Source: DATCLS01 sp035265325
Lineage (GTDB): Bacteria > Actinomycetota > Acidimicrobiia > Acidimicrobiales > VFJN01
Assembly (NCBI GenBank): GCA_035265325.1
Contig: DATFOS010000172.1
Span: forward strand, 1-64,000
Reading direction: 5' to 3'
Length of the DNA: 64,000 nucleotides
Part shown: positions 40,890 to 49,090 of the stretch, one piece after another
Layout of the letters: the number at the start of each line of letters is the position of its first letter
Numbering within the stretch: the stretch's first letter is position 1
Notes under the pieces: generated by a model
Told to the model about the DNA's origin: nothing
Database searches by the model: none
Seen by the model: the letters and a program-made list of their open reading frames with translations, nothing else
Translations under genes and position numbers: made by a program

Positions 40890-41648
40890 GTGGAGCGGTT
40901 CGAGGGGAAACGGTGCCTGATCACCGGGGGCGGCAGCGGCATGGGGCAGGCGACCGTCGTGCGTCTGCTGCGCGAGGCCGGCACGGTCGTCGCCGTCGAC
41001 GTGAGCGGCAAGGGGCTGGCCGACACGACCGACCGGGCCGAGGCGGAGGGCATCGCCGGGCGGCTGACCACGATCGAGGCCGACGTAGCGAGCGAGCCGG
41101 GCGTGGCGGAGATGGTCGCCGCGGCGGCCGGCACGCTGGGCGGCCTCGACGTGCTCATCAACGCCGCGGGGATCCTGCGCTCGGCGCACACGCACGAGTG
41201 CTCGCTCGACCTGTGGGAACAGGTCATCGGCGTGAACCTCACCGGCACGTTCCTGGTGACGCGCGCCGCGCTCCCCCACCTGCTCGACGGCGGCGGCGTG
41301 ATCGTCAACTTCGCGTCGACGTCCGCGTTCCACGCCCACCCGTACATGGCCGCCTACTCGGCCAGCAAGGCCGGCGTCGCGGCGTTCACGCAAACGATCG
41401 CGCTCGAGTACTGCAAGCGGAACGTGCGGGCCGTGTGCGTGGCGCCGGGCGGCGTCGCCACCCCGCTGGTCCTCGAGATCACGCTTCCCGAGGACGCCGA
41501 CCCGAGCTTCTTCCGCCGCCTCATGCCCAACGGCCGGGGCTTCGCGGAGCCGCACGAAGTGGCCGGCATGGTGGCGGCCCTCGCCTCCGACGACGGCTCC
41601 TTCGTCAACGGCACGACCCTCCTCATCGACGGCGCCACCCACGCGTGA
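40890..41648 (+). CDS. Short-chain dehydrogenase/reductase next to fadD3
   Basis: 252-residue classical SDR with the cofactor motif TGGGSGMGQ, NAAGILRSAH, a catalytic Ser in NFASTSAF, YSASK, and the C-terminus VNGTTLLIDGATHA. GTG at 40890 follows GAGGGGGA with good spacing, and it probably belongs to the SDR-fadD3 operon. The 112-bp gap after it contains the hsaD promoter. The substrate is unknown; a hydroxy-HIP-CoA intermediate is possible. Confidence 0.8.
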   Translation: MERFEGKRCLITGGGSGMGQATVVRLLREAGTVVAVDVSGKGLADTTDRAEAEGIAGRLTTIEADVASEPGVAEMVAAAAGTLGGLDVLINAAGILRSAHTHECSLDLWEQVIGVNLTGTFLVTRAALPHLLDGGGVIVNFASTSAFHAHPYMAAYSASKAGVAAFTQTIALEYCKRNVRAVCVAPGGVATPLVLEITLPEDADPSFFRRLMPNGRGFAEPHEVAGMVAALASDDGSFVNGTTLLIDGATHA

Positions 41649-41713
41649 GCCGGCCATCCTCCCTGGAACCCGGTCAGCGGAACAGGGGTCGGGTGGGTGC
41701 GGGTGGGGTGACG

Positions 41714-41719
41714 TACCGT
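41714..41719 (+). promoter_or_regulatory. -10 element upstream of hsaD-hsaC-hsaA
   Basis: TACCGT lies 41 bases before the hsaD ATG. The implied leader of about 35 bases ends in GAGGGGGACG, a good ribosome binding site. No KstR core is present in the 112-bp spacer. Confidence 0.42.
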
Positions 41720-41760
41720 CCCTGCGTAGGCCGCCGGTCGCGCCGGCACCGAGGGGGACG

Positions 41761-42615
41761 ATGACCGCGACGCTCGACTTCGACGCCACCAGCAGGGTCG
41801 TGCAGGGGCGCTTCACGCTCCACTACCACGACGCCGGCGAGGGGGCGGCGCTGGTGCTGCTCCACGGGTCCGGTCCCGGGGTGAGCGGCTGGTCGAACTT
41901 CAAGGGCAACCTCGCCACGCTCGCCGCCGGCTTCCGCACCGTGCTCCTGGACATGCCCGGCTTCGGGCGCAGCCCGTCCGTGGAGCTCGACCGGGCCTAC
42001 CCGCGGGTCGCCGCCGACGCCGTGGTCGACCTGCTCGACACGCTCGGCATCGAGAAGGCGCACCTGCTCGGCAACTCGATGGGCGGCTACGTGGCGGCCG
42101 AGGCCGCGCTGGCCCACCCGGACCGGGTCGACCGGCTCGTGCTCATGGGTCCCGGCGGCCTGGCGGTCAACCCGTTCGGCCCCGAGCAGAGCGAGGGCGC
42201 CCGCCGCCTCAGCGAGTTCATGCTGTCGCCGAGCCGCGAGGGCATGGTCGCCTGGGTCGACTGCATGGTGGCCAACAAGAAGGTCGTCGACGACGCCCTG
42301 ATCGACGAGCGCATGGCGAACGCCCTGGCGCCCGGCGCGCTCGAGTCGGCCATGGCGATCTTCATGAGCCTCCTGCAGCACCCGGAGGAGGTGCCGCTGT
42401 GGGCCCGGGCCGACCGCATCCGCCATCCGGCCCTCATCACCTGGGGCCGCGACGACCGGATGCTGCCGTTCGAGGGCGCCCTCCTCCCCTTCCGCCGCAT
42501 GCCCCGCGCCGAACTGCACGTGTTCTCGCGCTGCGGGCACTGGGCCCAGGTCGAGCGCAAGGACGAGTTCGAGCGCGTCGTGACCGAGTTCCTCACCCGT
42601 CCGGCCCGGGCGTAG
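41761..42615 (+). CDS. hsaD: HsaD, meta-cleavage product (4,9-DSHA) hydrolase
   Basis: 284-residue alpha/beta hydrolase. LLHGSGPGVSGWSNF provides the oxyanion-hole HG, GNSMGGY the nucleophile Ser, GRDDRMLP the acid, and CGHWAQVE the catalytic His. HsaD cuts the carbon-carbon bond of 4,9-DSHA (the HsaC product) to HIP and 2-hydroxyhexa-2,4-dienoate. It leads hsaD-hsaC-hsaA; in Mycobacterium the order is hsaA-D-C-B. No flavin reductase hsaB follows here. Confidence 0.94.
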   Translation: MTATLDFDATSRVVQGRFTLHYHDAGEGAALVLLHGSGPGVSGWSNFKGNLATLAAGFRTVLLDMPGFGRSPSVELDRAYPRVAADAVVDLLDTLGIEKAHLLGNSMGGYVAAEAALAHPDRVDRLVLMGPGGLAVNPFGPEQSEGARRLSEFMLSPSREGMVAWVDCMVANKKVVDDALIDERMANALAPGALESAMAIFMSLLQHPEEVPLWARADRIRHPALITWGRDDRMLPFEGALLPFRRMPRAELHVFSRCGHWAQVERKDEFERVVTEFLTRPARA

Positions 42616-42646
42616 CGACCACCACCCGTCGAGGGAGCGCAAGACC

Positions 42647-43525
42647 ATGCCCATTCGCAGCCTCGGTTACCTCCTCTGGCAGACGCCGCAGGCGGACACC
42701 TGGCGGGAGTTCGGCACCGAGGTCCTCGGGATGATGGCCGTCGACGGGCCCGACCCCGACGCCACGTACTTCCGCACCGACGACCGTCCCTTCCGCTTCG
42801 TGGCCGTGCCGGGCGACGAGCCACAGGTGACACTCGGCTTCGAGGTGGACGACGACCTCGACCTCGAGGATGTCGTCCGGGCGCTGGAGGACGGCGGCAC
42901 CAAGGTCGAGCTGGCCACCGACGAGGAGGCCCGCCGGCGCCTCGTCACCGGGCTGGCCCGCTTCGAGGACCCGGCCGGCGTGCCCGTCGAGCTGTACCAC
43001 GGCCCGGTCCTCGACCACGAGCCCGTGCAGACGCCGCTGGTCAGCCGGTTCGTCACCGGAGAGCAGGGCATGGGCCACGTCGTGGTCGGCACCGAGCGGG
43101 TGACGGCCACGGTCGAGCTCTACCGCCGCGTGCTGGGCTTCCGCCGGCGCAACACGATGCGCCTCGCCATGCCCGACCCCGACGGCACGCCGTACTCGGT
43201 CCTGCACTTCCTCGGCTGCAACCCGCGGCACCACACGCTGGGCGTCGTGGCCATGCCGTTCCCCGGGAACCTCGTGCACTTCATGCTCGAGGCCGCCGAG
43301 CTCGACGACGTGGGCCGCGCCTACGACCGGGTGCACGACCGGAAGGTGCCGATCGCCATGACGCTCGGGCGCCACAGCAACGACCGGATGGTGTCGTTCT
43401 ACTGCATGGCCCCCGACGGGGCGATGGTCGAGTTCGGCTGGGGCGGCCTGGCCGTCGACGAGCCCGAGACGACCTACGAGATCACGAAGACGAGCTTCTG
43501 GGGCCACCGGCCGCCGAGGCGATGA
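42647..43525 (+). CDS. hsaC: HsaC, iron-dependent 3,4-DHSA extradiol dioxygenase
   Basis: 292-residue type I extradiol dioxygenase with two vicinal-oxygen-chelate repeats. Iron ligands are in GEQGMGHVVVG (first His), NPRHHTLGVV (second His) and GAMVEFGWGG (Glu). It opens the aromatised A ring of 3,4-DHSA by meta-cleavage. Spacing from hsaD is 31 bp, with GAGGGAGCG before the ATG. Confidence 0.94.
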   Translation: MPIRSLGYLLWQTPQADTWREFGTEVLGMMAVDGPDPDATYFRTDDRPFRFVAVPGDEPQVTLGFEVDDDLDLEDVVRALEDGGTKVELATDEEARRRLVTGLARFEDPAGVPVELYHGPVLDHEPVQTPLVSRFVTGEQGMGHVVVGTERVTATVELYRRVLGFRRRNTMRLAMPDPDGTPYSVLHFLGCNPRHHTLGVVAMPFPGNLVHFMLEAAELDDVGRAYDRVHDRKVPIAMTLGRHSNDRMVSFYCMAPDGAMVEFGWGGLAVDEPETTYEITKTSFWGHRPPRR

Positions 43526-43555
43526 GCTGCATCGCAGCACGAGGAGGAGCGAGCC

Positions 43556-44719
43556 GTGGTTGGTGACGACGTCGTCGAGAAAGTGCGTGGCCTGCTCCCG
43601 ATGCTGCGCGAGCGTTCGCCGGAGGGTGAGGAGCTGCGCCGCCTGCCCGACGACGTGGTCAAGCAGGTGAAGGACACCGGGCTCGTGCGGCTGCTGCAGC
43701 CCACGCGCTACGGGGGCCTCGAGGCCCATCCGCGCACGTTCTACGAGGCCGTCCTCGACATCGCCGCCGCCTGCGGGTCGGCCGGCTGGGTGTCGTCCGT
43801 CGTGGGCGTGCACCCGTGGCAGGTCGGGCAGTGGCCCGACCAGGCCCAGGCCGAGGTGTGGGGCGACGACCCCGACACCTGGGTCTCGTCCTCGTACATG
43901 CCGGGCGGCACGCTCACGCCCTGCGAGGGCGGCTACCGCCTCACCGGGCGGTGGGGCTTCTCCTCGGGCAGCGACCACTGCCAGTGGGTCATCCTCGGCA
44001 CGCCGGTCGACAACGGCGAGGGCCAGCCCGGCGAGTACCGCAACACGCTGCTGCGCCGGGGCGAGTACGTCATCGAGGACGTGTGGGACACCGTCGGCCT
44101 GCGCGGCACGGGCAGCAACGACATCGTCGTCGAGGACCTGTTCGTCCCCGAGTACCGCACGCTCGACCTCATCGCCATGTTCTCCACCAAGGCGCCGGGC
44201 CTCGAGGTGAACGAGGCGCCGCTGTACAAGATGCCGTTCGCCACCCTGTTCTCGTACGCAATCACGGGCCCGATCATCGGCATGGCCGAGGGGATGCTGG
44301 CAGAGGGTGTCGAGCTCACCCGCAAGCGGGTCTCGAAGAACTGGGGCAAGGCCTCCGACGACCCGTTCACGGTGTCGGCGCTGGGCGAGTCGGCGTGCGA
44401 GATCGACGCCTGCCGGCTGCAGATGTTCCGCAACCTCGACGAGATGATGGCCACGGTCGAGAGCGGCGAGCGCATCTCGGTCCAGCAGCGGTCGCAGGCA
44501 CGCCGCGACCAGGTGATGGCCACCCAGCGGGCCATCGCCGCCCTCGACGACGTCTTCGACCGGTCCGGGGCCCCGGTGATCATGAAGGCCAATCCCATGC
44601 AGCGGATCTGGCGGGACGCGCACGCCGCCCGCCACCACACGATCAACACCTACGAGAAGTCGCTGCTCAGCTGGGGCCACGTAACGCTGGGCGGCAACCC
44701 GACCGACATGATGGTCTGA
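43556..44719 (+). CDS. hsaA: HsaA, oxygenase component of 3-HSA 4-hydroxylase
   Basis: 387-residue flavin-dependent monooxygenase with an acyl-CoA-dehydrogenase fold. It has LPDDVVKQVKDTGLVRLLQP, YGGLEAHPRTFYE, GGYRLTGRWGFSSGSDHC and TVGLRGTGSNDIVVED, closely following the HsaA/HpaB group-D family. It hydroxylates 3-HSA to the catechol used by HsaC, with reduced flavin supplied by HsaB. No hsaB homologue is seen in the window. The GTG start follows GAGGAGGA. Confidence 0.94.
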   Translation: MVGDDVVEKVRGLLPMLRERSPEGEELRRLPDDVVKQVKDTGLVRLLQPTRYGGLEAHPRTFYEAVLDIAAACGSAGWVSSVVGVHPWQVGQWPDQAQAEVWGDDPDTWVSSSYMPGGTLTPCEGGYRLTGRWGFSSGSDHCQWVILGTPVDNGEGQPGEYRNTLLRRGEYVIEDVWDTVGLRGTGSNDIVVEDLFVPEYRTLDLIAMFSTKAPGLEVNEAPLYKMPFATLFSYAITGPIIGMAEGMLAEGVELTRKRVSKNWGKASDDPFTVSALGESACEIDACRLQMFRNLDEMMATVESGERISVQQRSQARRDQVMATQRAIAALDDVFDRSGAPVIMKANPMQRIWRDAHAARHHTINTYEKSLLSWGHVTLGGNPTDMMV

Positions 44720-44742
44720 GGACCAAAATGGTTGCACCGACA

Positions 44743-44761
44743 TAGTTTCGGTGGGAAACTA
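44743..44761. promoter_or_regulatory. 19-bp inverted repeat, likely MarR operator
   Basis: Seven-base arms TAGTTTC (44743-44749) and GAAACTA (44755-44761) are perfectly complementary around GGTGG. The site is 31 bp before the MarR start, and TAGTTT within it could be a -10 element. This is the classic layout of MarR autoregulation. Confidence 0.7.
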
Positions 44762-44792
44762 CCTTCGGTCGGGGGGCCGGAGGGTGTTCGTC

Positions 44793-45389
44793 ATGAAGCA
44801 GTCGCATCGGGGGGAGGCCGACGGGGGTGGTCGCACCCCCGTCGCCGAGCTGTACGACTCCACGTTCCGCCTCGTCTCCTCGTGGACGACCCGCACCGTG
44901 ACCCAGTTGCTGTACGCCCGGGCCGGTATCGGGATCGGGCCGATCCAGCACGTCGTCCTCCGCCAGGCCCAGGCGGCCGGCCCGCTGAAGCTGGGCCGGC
45001 TGGCGGCGCTGACGGGCATGACGGCGTCGAACGCCAGCAAGGTCGTCACCGACCTCGTCGACGCGGGAATGCTCCGGCGGGAGGTCCCCGACGACGACCG
45101 GCGCGTCACGCTGCTCCAGGTCACCGCCAAGGGCCGGGGCGCGCTGGTCGCGCTGGAGCGGGTGGGCGGCGAGATGCTGGGCGAGCGGCTGGCGTCGTTC
45201 ACACCGGTCGAGGTCGACGACCTGCGCCGCCTCCTGAGCCGCCTCGCCGACGAGGTGGAGTCGTGGGGGGCACAGCTGGTCGAGGGCGGGGATGGCGGCA
45301 TCGTCGACGACCCCGGCGACGAGCAGGGCGACCGTCGGCGGTCGCGCACCCGGGGCGGCACCGCCGCCCTAACCGTGGAGGAGAGCTGA
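44793..45389 (+). CDS. MarR-family transcriptional regulator
   Basis: 198-residue winged-helix regulator. LKLGRLAALTGMTASNASKVVTDLVDAGML is the recognition region (about residues 65-95), with the wing DDRRVTLLQVTAKG, followed by a long hydrophilic tail. ATG at 44793 is preceded by CGGAGGG at eight bases; a GTG 42 bp upstream would run into the inverted repeat. MarR proteins often sense phenolic or CoA-linked ligands. Being between hsaA and an IclR gene, it may control ring-degradation genes in place of KstR2, which was not found. Confidence 0.85.
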   Translation: MKQSHRGEADGGGRTPVAELYDSTFRLVSSWTTRTVTQLLYARAGIGIGPIQHVVLRQAQAAGPLKLGRLAALTGMTASNASKVVTDLVDAGMLRREVPDDDRRVTLLQVTAKGRGALVALERVGGEMLGERLASFTPVEVDDLRRLLSRLADEVESWGAQLVEGGDGGIVDDPGDEQGDRRRSRTRGGTAALTVEES

Positions 45390-46198
45390 TGCTGGTCGTA
45401 GCCCAACCCACGCCCGACGCACACGAGCGAGACGAACGCGAGGGGAAGGCGACCTCCGTGCTGGCCCGGGCGGCCATGATCCTCGACGCCTTCGACGGCA
45501 CCACGCCGTCGCTCAGCCTGAGCGTGCTGAGCAGCCGGGCCGGCCTGCCCAAGTCGACCGTCCACCGCTTCGCCGAGCAGCTGCTCGAGCTCGGCTGGCT
45601 CGAGCGCGCCAACGGTGGCTACCGGGTCGGCATGCGCCTGTTCGAGGTCGGGGGCCTGGCCGAGCGCCGCAACCGCATGCGCGACAAGGCGCTGCCCATC
45701 CTGCAGCAGCTCTCGGCGGCCACGCACTGCGCCGTCCACCTGGCCGTGCTCGACCGCTCCGAGGTCGTCTACCTCGACAAGCTGCCGATCCGGGGTCTCG
45801 AGGTGCCCACCCGCGAGGGCGGGCGCATGCCCGCCCACTGCACCTCGCTCGGCAAGGCGCTGCTGGCCTTCGCCGACGACAAGGAGGTCGAGCGGGTGAT
45901 CGCCCGCGGGCTCCCCCGGCGCACCCCCACCACCATCACCACGGCCGACGGGCTGCGGGCCGAACTCGCCGCGATCCGCAAGGCCGGCGTGTCCTACGAC
46001 CGCGAGGAGGGCTGCGAGGGCATCTCGTGCGTCGCCGCCCCCATCCGGGGGTCGGGCCGGGCCATCGGCGCCGTGTCGGTCGCCAACTTCACCGGCCAGA
46101 TCGACCTGCGGGCCGTGTCGGGGTCGGTGCAGCGGGCGGCCGGCGGCATCTGGCACGAGCTGTTCGGCAGCCGCGCCGCCTGCGGGACCGCCCGCTGA
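45389..46198 (+). CDS. IclR-family transcriptional regulator
   Basis: 269-residue IclR protein. The N-terminal winged helix-turn-helix (about residues 25-85) contains LSVLSSRAGLPKSTVHRFAEQLLELGWL. The GAF-like effector domain has GRMPAHCTSLGKALLAF, a DREEGCEGISCVAAPI segment and GAVSVANFTGQ. Its start overlaps the MarR stop by one base (GGAGGAGAGC ribosome binding site), so both regulators are co-expressed. IclR proteins commonly regulate aromatic and acid catabolism. A 19-bp hairpin follows. Confidence 0.86.
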   Translation: MLVVAQPTPDAHERDEREGKATSVLARAAMILDAFDGTTPSLSLSVLSSRAGLPKSTVHRFAEQLLELGWLERANGGYRVGMRLFEVGGLAERRNRMRDKALPILQQLSAATHCAVHLAVLDRSEVVYLDKLPIRGLEVPTREGGRMPAHCTSLGKALLAFADDKEVERVIARGLPRRTPTTITTADGLRAELAAIRKAGVSYDREEGCEGISCVAAPIRGSGRAIGAVSVANFTGQIDLRAVSGSVQRAAGGIWHELFGSRAACGTAR

Positions 46199-46206
46199 GG
46201 GCGGAC

Positions 46207-46225
46207 GGGGCCGCACGGCGGCCCC
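46207..46225. terminator. Bidirectional hairpin terminator between IclR gene and fadA6
   Basis: Eight-base arms GGGGCCGC (46207-46214) and GCGGCCCC (46218-46225) enclose ACG. It is located in the 63-bp gap between convergent genes. Confidence 0.65.
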
Positions 46226-46261
46226 CGCGCCCGGGACCCGGGGCCGGCGCCCCGGCGAGGC

Positions 46262-47413
46262 TCAGCCCAGCCGCTCGACGATCGTGACGTTGGCCTGGCC
46301 GCCCCCCTCGCACATGGTCTGGAGGCCGTAACGGCCGCCCGTGCGGTCGAGCTCGTGCAGCAGCGTCGTCATCAGCCGGGCGCCGGTGGCGCCCAGCGGG
46401 TGGCCGAGGGCGATGGCGCCGCCGTTGGCGTTGACCCGGTCCGGGTCGGCGCGGGTCTCGTGCAGCCACGCCAGCACGACCGAGGCGAAGGCCTCGTTGA
46501 CCTCGAACCGGTCGATCTCGTCGACCGCCAGGCCCGTCCTGGCCAGCGCCCGCGCCGTGGCCGGGATCGGGGCGGTGAGCATCCGCACCGGGTCCTCGCC
46601 CAGCACCGAGAGGTGGTGCACCCGGGCCCGCGGCGTGAGCCCGTGGTCCCGCAGGGCCCGGTCGTTGACGACCAGCAGCGCAGCGGCGGCGTCGGAGATC
46701 TGCGAGGCCACCGCCGCCGTGACGCGCCCGCCGTCGATCAGCGGCCGCAGCGAGCGGATCTTGTCGAGGTCGGGCGGCCGGGGCCCCTCGTCGAGCGCCG
46801 CCTCGCCCAGCGGGGCGATCTCGGCCTCGAAGCGGCCCTCGGCCCGGGCGGCCAGCGCCCGCTCGTGCGAGCGCACGGCGTAGGCCTCCATGTCGTCGCG
46901 GCCGATGCCCCACTGCTCGGCGATCATCTCGGCCGACCGGAACTGGTCGAGCGGGCCGGGCCCGTAGCGGGCCACCCAGCCGGGGGAGCCGGTGAACGGG
47001 TCGTCGAAGCCGTACTCGGCGCCGACGAGCATCGCCGACGAGATGGGGATGCGCGACATCTGCTGCACCCCGCCGGCGATCACGACGTCCTGGGTGCCCG
47101 ACATGACCGCCTGGGCGGCGAAGTGGATGGCCTGCTGCGCCGAACCGCACTGCCGGTCGACCGTGGTCCCGGGCACCGTCTCCGGTAGCCCTGCCACGAG
47201 GGCGCAGGTCCGGGCGATGTCGCCGGCCTGGCCGCCGATCGTGTCGACGCAACCGAACACCACGTCGTCGACCGCCGCGGGGTCGATCCCGGTGCGCTCC
47301 ACCAGGGCACCCACGGCGTGGGCGCCGAGGTCGGCCGGGTGCAGGTGCGACAGGGCGCCGTTGCGCCGGCCCACCGGCGTGCGCACGGCCTCGACGAGGT
47401 ACGCCTCGGGCAT
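46262..47413 (-). CDS. fadA6: FadA6, thiolase of HIP catabolism
   Basis: 383-residue biosynthetic-fold thiolase that follows Mycobacterium FadA6 closely: MPEAYLVEAVRTPVG, GCVDTIGGQAGDIAR, a nucleophile Cys in VDRQCGSAQQ, QQMSRIPISSAM, NANGGAIALGHPLG and a second Cys in CEGGGQANV. It thiolyses the late beta-ketoacyl-CoA (4-methyl-5-oxo-octanedioyl-CoA stage) after IpdAB. The ATG is six bases from a TACCGT -10 on the minus strand, so it is probably leaderless. Divergent from an SDR across 123 bp. Confidence 0.93.
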   Translation of the reverse strand: MPEAYLVEAVRTPVGRRNGALSHLHPADLGAHAVGALVERTGIDPAAVDDVVFGCVDTIGGQAGDIARTCALVAGLPETVPGTTVDRQCGSAQQAIHFAAQAVMSGTQDVVIAGGVQQMSRIPISSAMLVGAEYGFDDPFTGSPGWVARYGPGPLDQFRSAEMIAEQWGIGRDDMEAYAVRSHERALAARAEGRFEAEIAPLGEAALDEGPRPPDLDKIRSLRPLIDGGRVTAAVASQISDAAAALLVVNDRALRDHGLTPRARVHHLSVLGEDPVRMLTAPIPATARALARTGLAVDEIDRFEVNEAFASVVLAWLHETRADPDRVNANGGAIALGHPLGATGARLMTTLLHELDRTGGRYGLQTMCEGGGQANVTIVERLG

Positions 47414-47419
47414 GGCGGC

Positions 47420-47425
47420 ACGGTA
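47420..47425 (-). promoter_or_regulatory. -10 element of a leaderless fadA6 promoter
   Basis: On the minus strand TACCGT precedes the fadA6 ATG by six bases. The divergent spacer lacks a KstR or KstR2 palindrome. Confidence 0.52.
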
Positions 47426-47536
47426 CCGACGGCCCGGCGGCCGCCCGCCCGTGCGGTCGGCCGCGGTGCCGGTCACCGGGATGAGGGGCTCCGCACCGGG
47501 CGGTCCGGTCGCGGCGAACGCGGGAGGGTGGGCGGG

Positions 47537-48316
47537 ATGACCGACGCGCTCGACATGACCGGCCGGGTCGTGCTCGTCACGGGCGGCACCAAGGGTGTCG
47601 GCCGCGGGATCGTCGACCGCTTCGCCGCGGCCGGCGCCACGGTGGTGACCTGCGCCCGGCGCCCCCCGGCGGCGCCGATCCCGGGCGCCGACGTGCTGGC
47701 GTGCGATGTCCGCGAGGCGGAGCAGGTCCAGGCGCTCGTCGACGAGGTCGTGGCCCGCCACGGCCGGCTCGACGTCGCCGTCAACAACGCCGGCGGGTCG
47801 CCGCCGGTCCCCGCCGCCGACGCCTCGCCCCGCTTCGCCGAGTCGATCATCCGGCTCAACCTGATCGGCGCCCTGCACGTCTGCCACGCCGCCCACGCCG
47901 TGATGCGCACCCAGCCCGAGGGCGGTTCGATCGTCAACCTCACCAGCCTCAGCGGGCTGCGCCCCTCCCCCGACACCCACGCCTACGGCGCCGCCAAGGC
48001 CGGGCTGCTCAACCTCACCCAGACGCTCGCCATGGAGTGGGCGCCCGCGGTGCGGGTCAACGCCGTCTGCCCCGGCCCGGTGCTGACCGAGCAGGCCGCG
48101 CTGTTCTACGGCGACGAGGCGGGCGTCGCCCGGGTGGCCGCGACGATCCCCATGGGCCGGCTGGCCACGCCCCGCGACGTCGGCGACGCCTGCCTGTACC
48201 TGGCCTCGCCCCTGTCCGCCTACGTCACCGGCACGAACCTGCTCGTCCACGGCGGCGGCGAGCGGCCGCCCTACCTCGACGCCTCGGGGCGGGACCGGCC
48301 GGAGGGCGCGGGCTGA
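47537..48316 (+). CDS. Short-chain dehydrogenase/reductase divergent from fadA6
   Basis: 259-residue classical SDR with TGGTKGVGRG, NNAGGSPPVPA, Ser in NLTSLSG, YGAAK and the C-terminus VTGTNLLVHGGGERPPYLD. It is divergent from fadA6 and meets ipdF end to end with no spacer (its stop at 48314-48316 touches the ipdF stop at 48317). Location implies a role in HIP catabolism; the substrate is unknown. Purine-rich GGGAGGGTGGGCGGG precedes the ATG. Confidence 0.8.
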   Translation: MTDALDMTGRVVLVTGGTKGVGRGIVDRFAAAGATVVTCARRPPAAPIPGADVLACDVREAEQVQALVDEVVARHGRLDVAVNNAGGSPPVPAADASPRFAESIIRLNLIGALHVCHAAHAVMRTQPEGGSIVNLTSLSGLRPSPDTHAYGAAKAGLLNLTQTLAMEWAPAVRVNAVCPGPVLTEQAALFYGDEAGVARVAATIPMGRLATPRDVGDACLYLASPLSAYVTGTNLLVHGGGERPPYLDASGRDRPEGAG

Positions 48317-49090
48317 TCAGGCGTGCTGGCTGGAGACGCTGACGACCTCGCCGGTCATGTACGAGGACAGGTCGCTGGCGAGGAAGGCGATGACGTTGGC
48401 GACCTCCCACGGCTCGGCGGCCCGGCCGAACGCCTCGCGGCGGGTGAGGTCGTCGAGCACTTCATCCGTGGTGACCTTGGCGAGGAACGGGTGCATGGCC
48501 AGCGACGGCGCCACCGCGTTGACCCGCACGCCGTACGCCGCCGCCTCGACCGCAGCGCAGCGGGTGAGCGCCATCACGCCGGCCTTGGCCGCGGCGTAGT
48601 GGGCCTGGCCCGCCTGGGCCCGCCACCCGAGCACCGAGGCGTTGTTGACGATCGTGCCGCCGCCCCGGTCCCGCAGGTGGCGCAGGGCGGCGCGCGTGCA
48701 GCGGAACGTGCCGTTGAGCGTCACGTCCAGCACCGTCGACCACTGCTCGTCGGTCATGTCGACGAGGTCGGCCGTCCCGCCGAGGCCGGCGTTGTTCACC
48801 ACGACGTCGGCCCCGCCGAGCTCGCGTTCGGCGGCGGCGAACAGGGCCTGCACCTGGTCCTCGTCGGTGACGTCGCACACCTGGGCCGGGGCGCCGAGCC
48901 GCTCGGCCGCCTGGCCCAGGCGCCGCTCGTGGGCGTCGCTGACGAGCACGCGGGCGCCCTCGGCGAGGAAGCGCTCGGCCGTGGCGAAGCCGATGCCGGT
49001 CCCGGCCGCCGCGGTGATGATCGCCGTGCGGCCGGCCAGCAGGCCGCGCCCGGGCGGCGGCTCGGGGGGCGTGGTCGTGGGGGTCGTCAC
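48317..49090 (-). CDS. ipdF: IpdF, SDR of HIP catabolism (5-hydroxy-HIC-CoA stage)
   Basis: 257-residue SDR closely following Rv3559c (IpdF): TAAAGTGIGFATAERFL, SDAHERRLGQ, NNAGLGGTADLVDMTD, NNASVLGWRAQAGQAHYAAAK with Ser, Tyr and Lys, EAFGRAAEPWEVANVIAFLAS and the C-terminus SSQHA. IpdF oxidises the hydroxyl derived from the propionate-side ketone of HIP, before EchA20. The GTG start overlaps the fadE30 stop (GTGA). The gene order ipdC-fadE30-ipdF forms one leftward operon. Confidence 0.92.
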   Translation of the reverse strand: MTTPTTTPPEPPPGRGLLAGRTAIITAAAGTGIGFATAERFLAEGARVLVSDAHERRLGQAAERLGAPAQVCDVTDEDQVQALFAAAERELGGADVVVNNAGLGGTADLVDMTDEQWSTVLDVTLNGTFRCTRAALRHLRDRGGGTIVNNASVLGWRAQAGQAHYAAAKAGVMALTRCAAVEAAAYGVRVNAVAPSLAMHPFLAKVTTDEVLDDLTRREAFGRAAEPWEVANVIAFLASDLSSYMTGEVVSVSSQHA

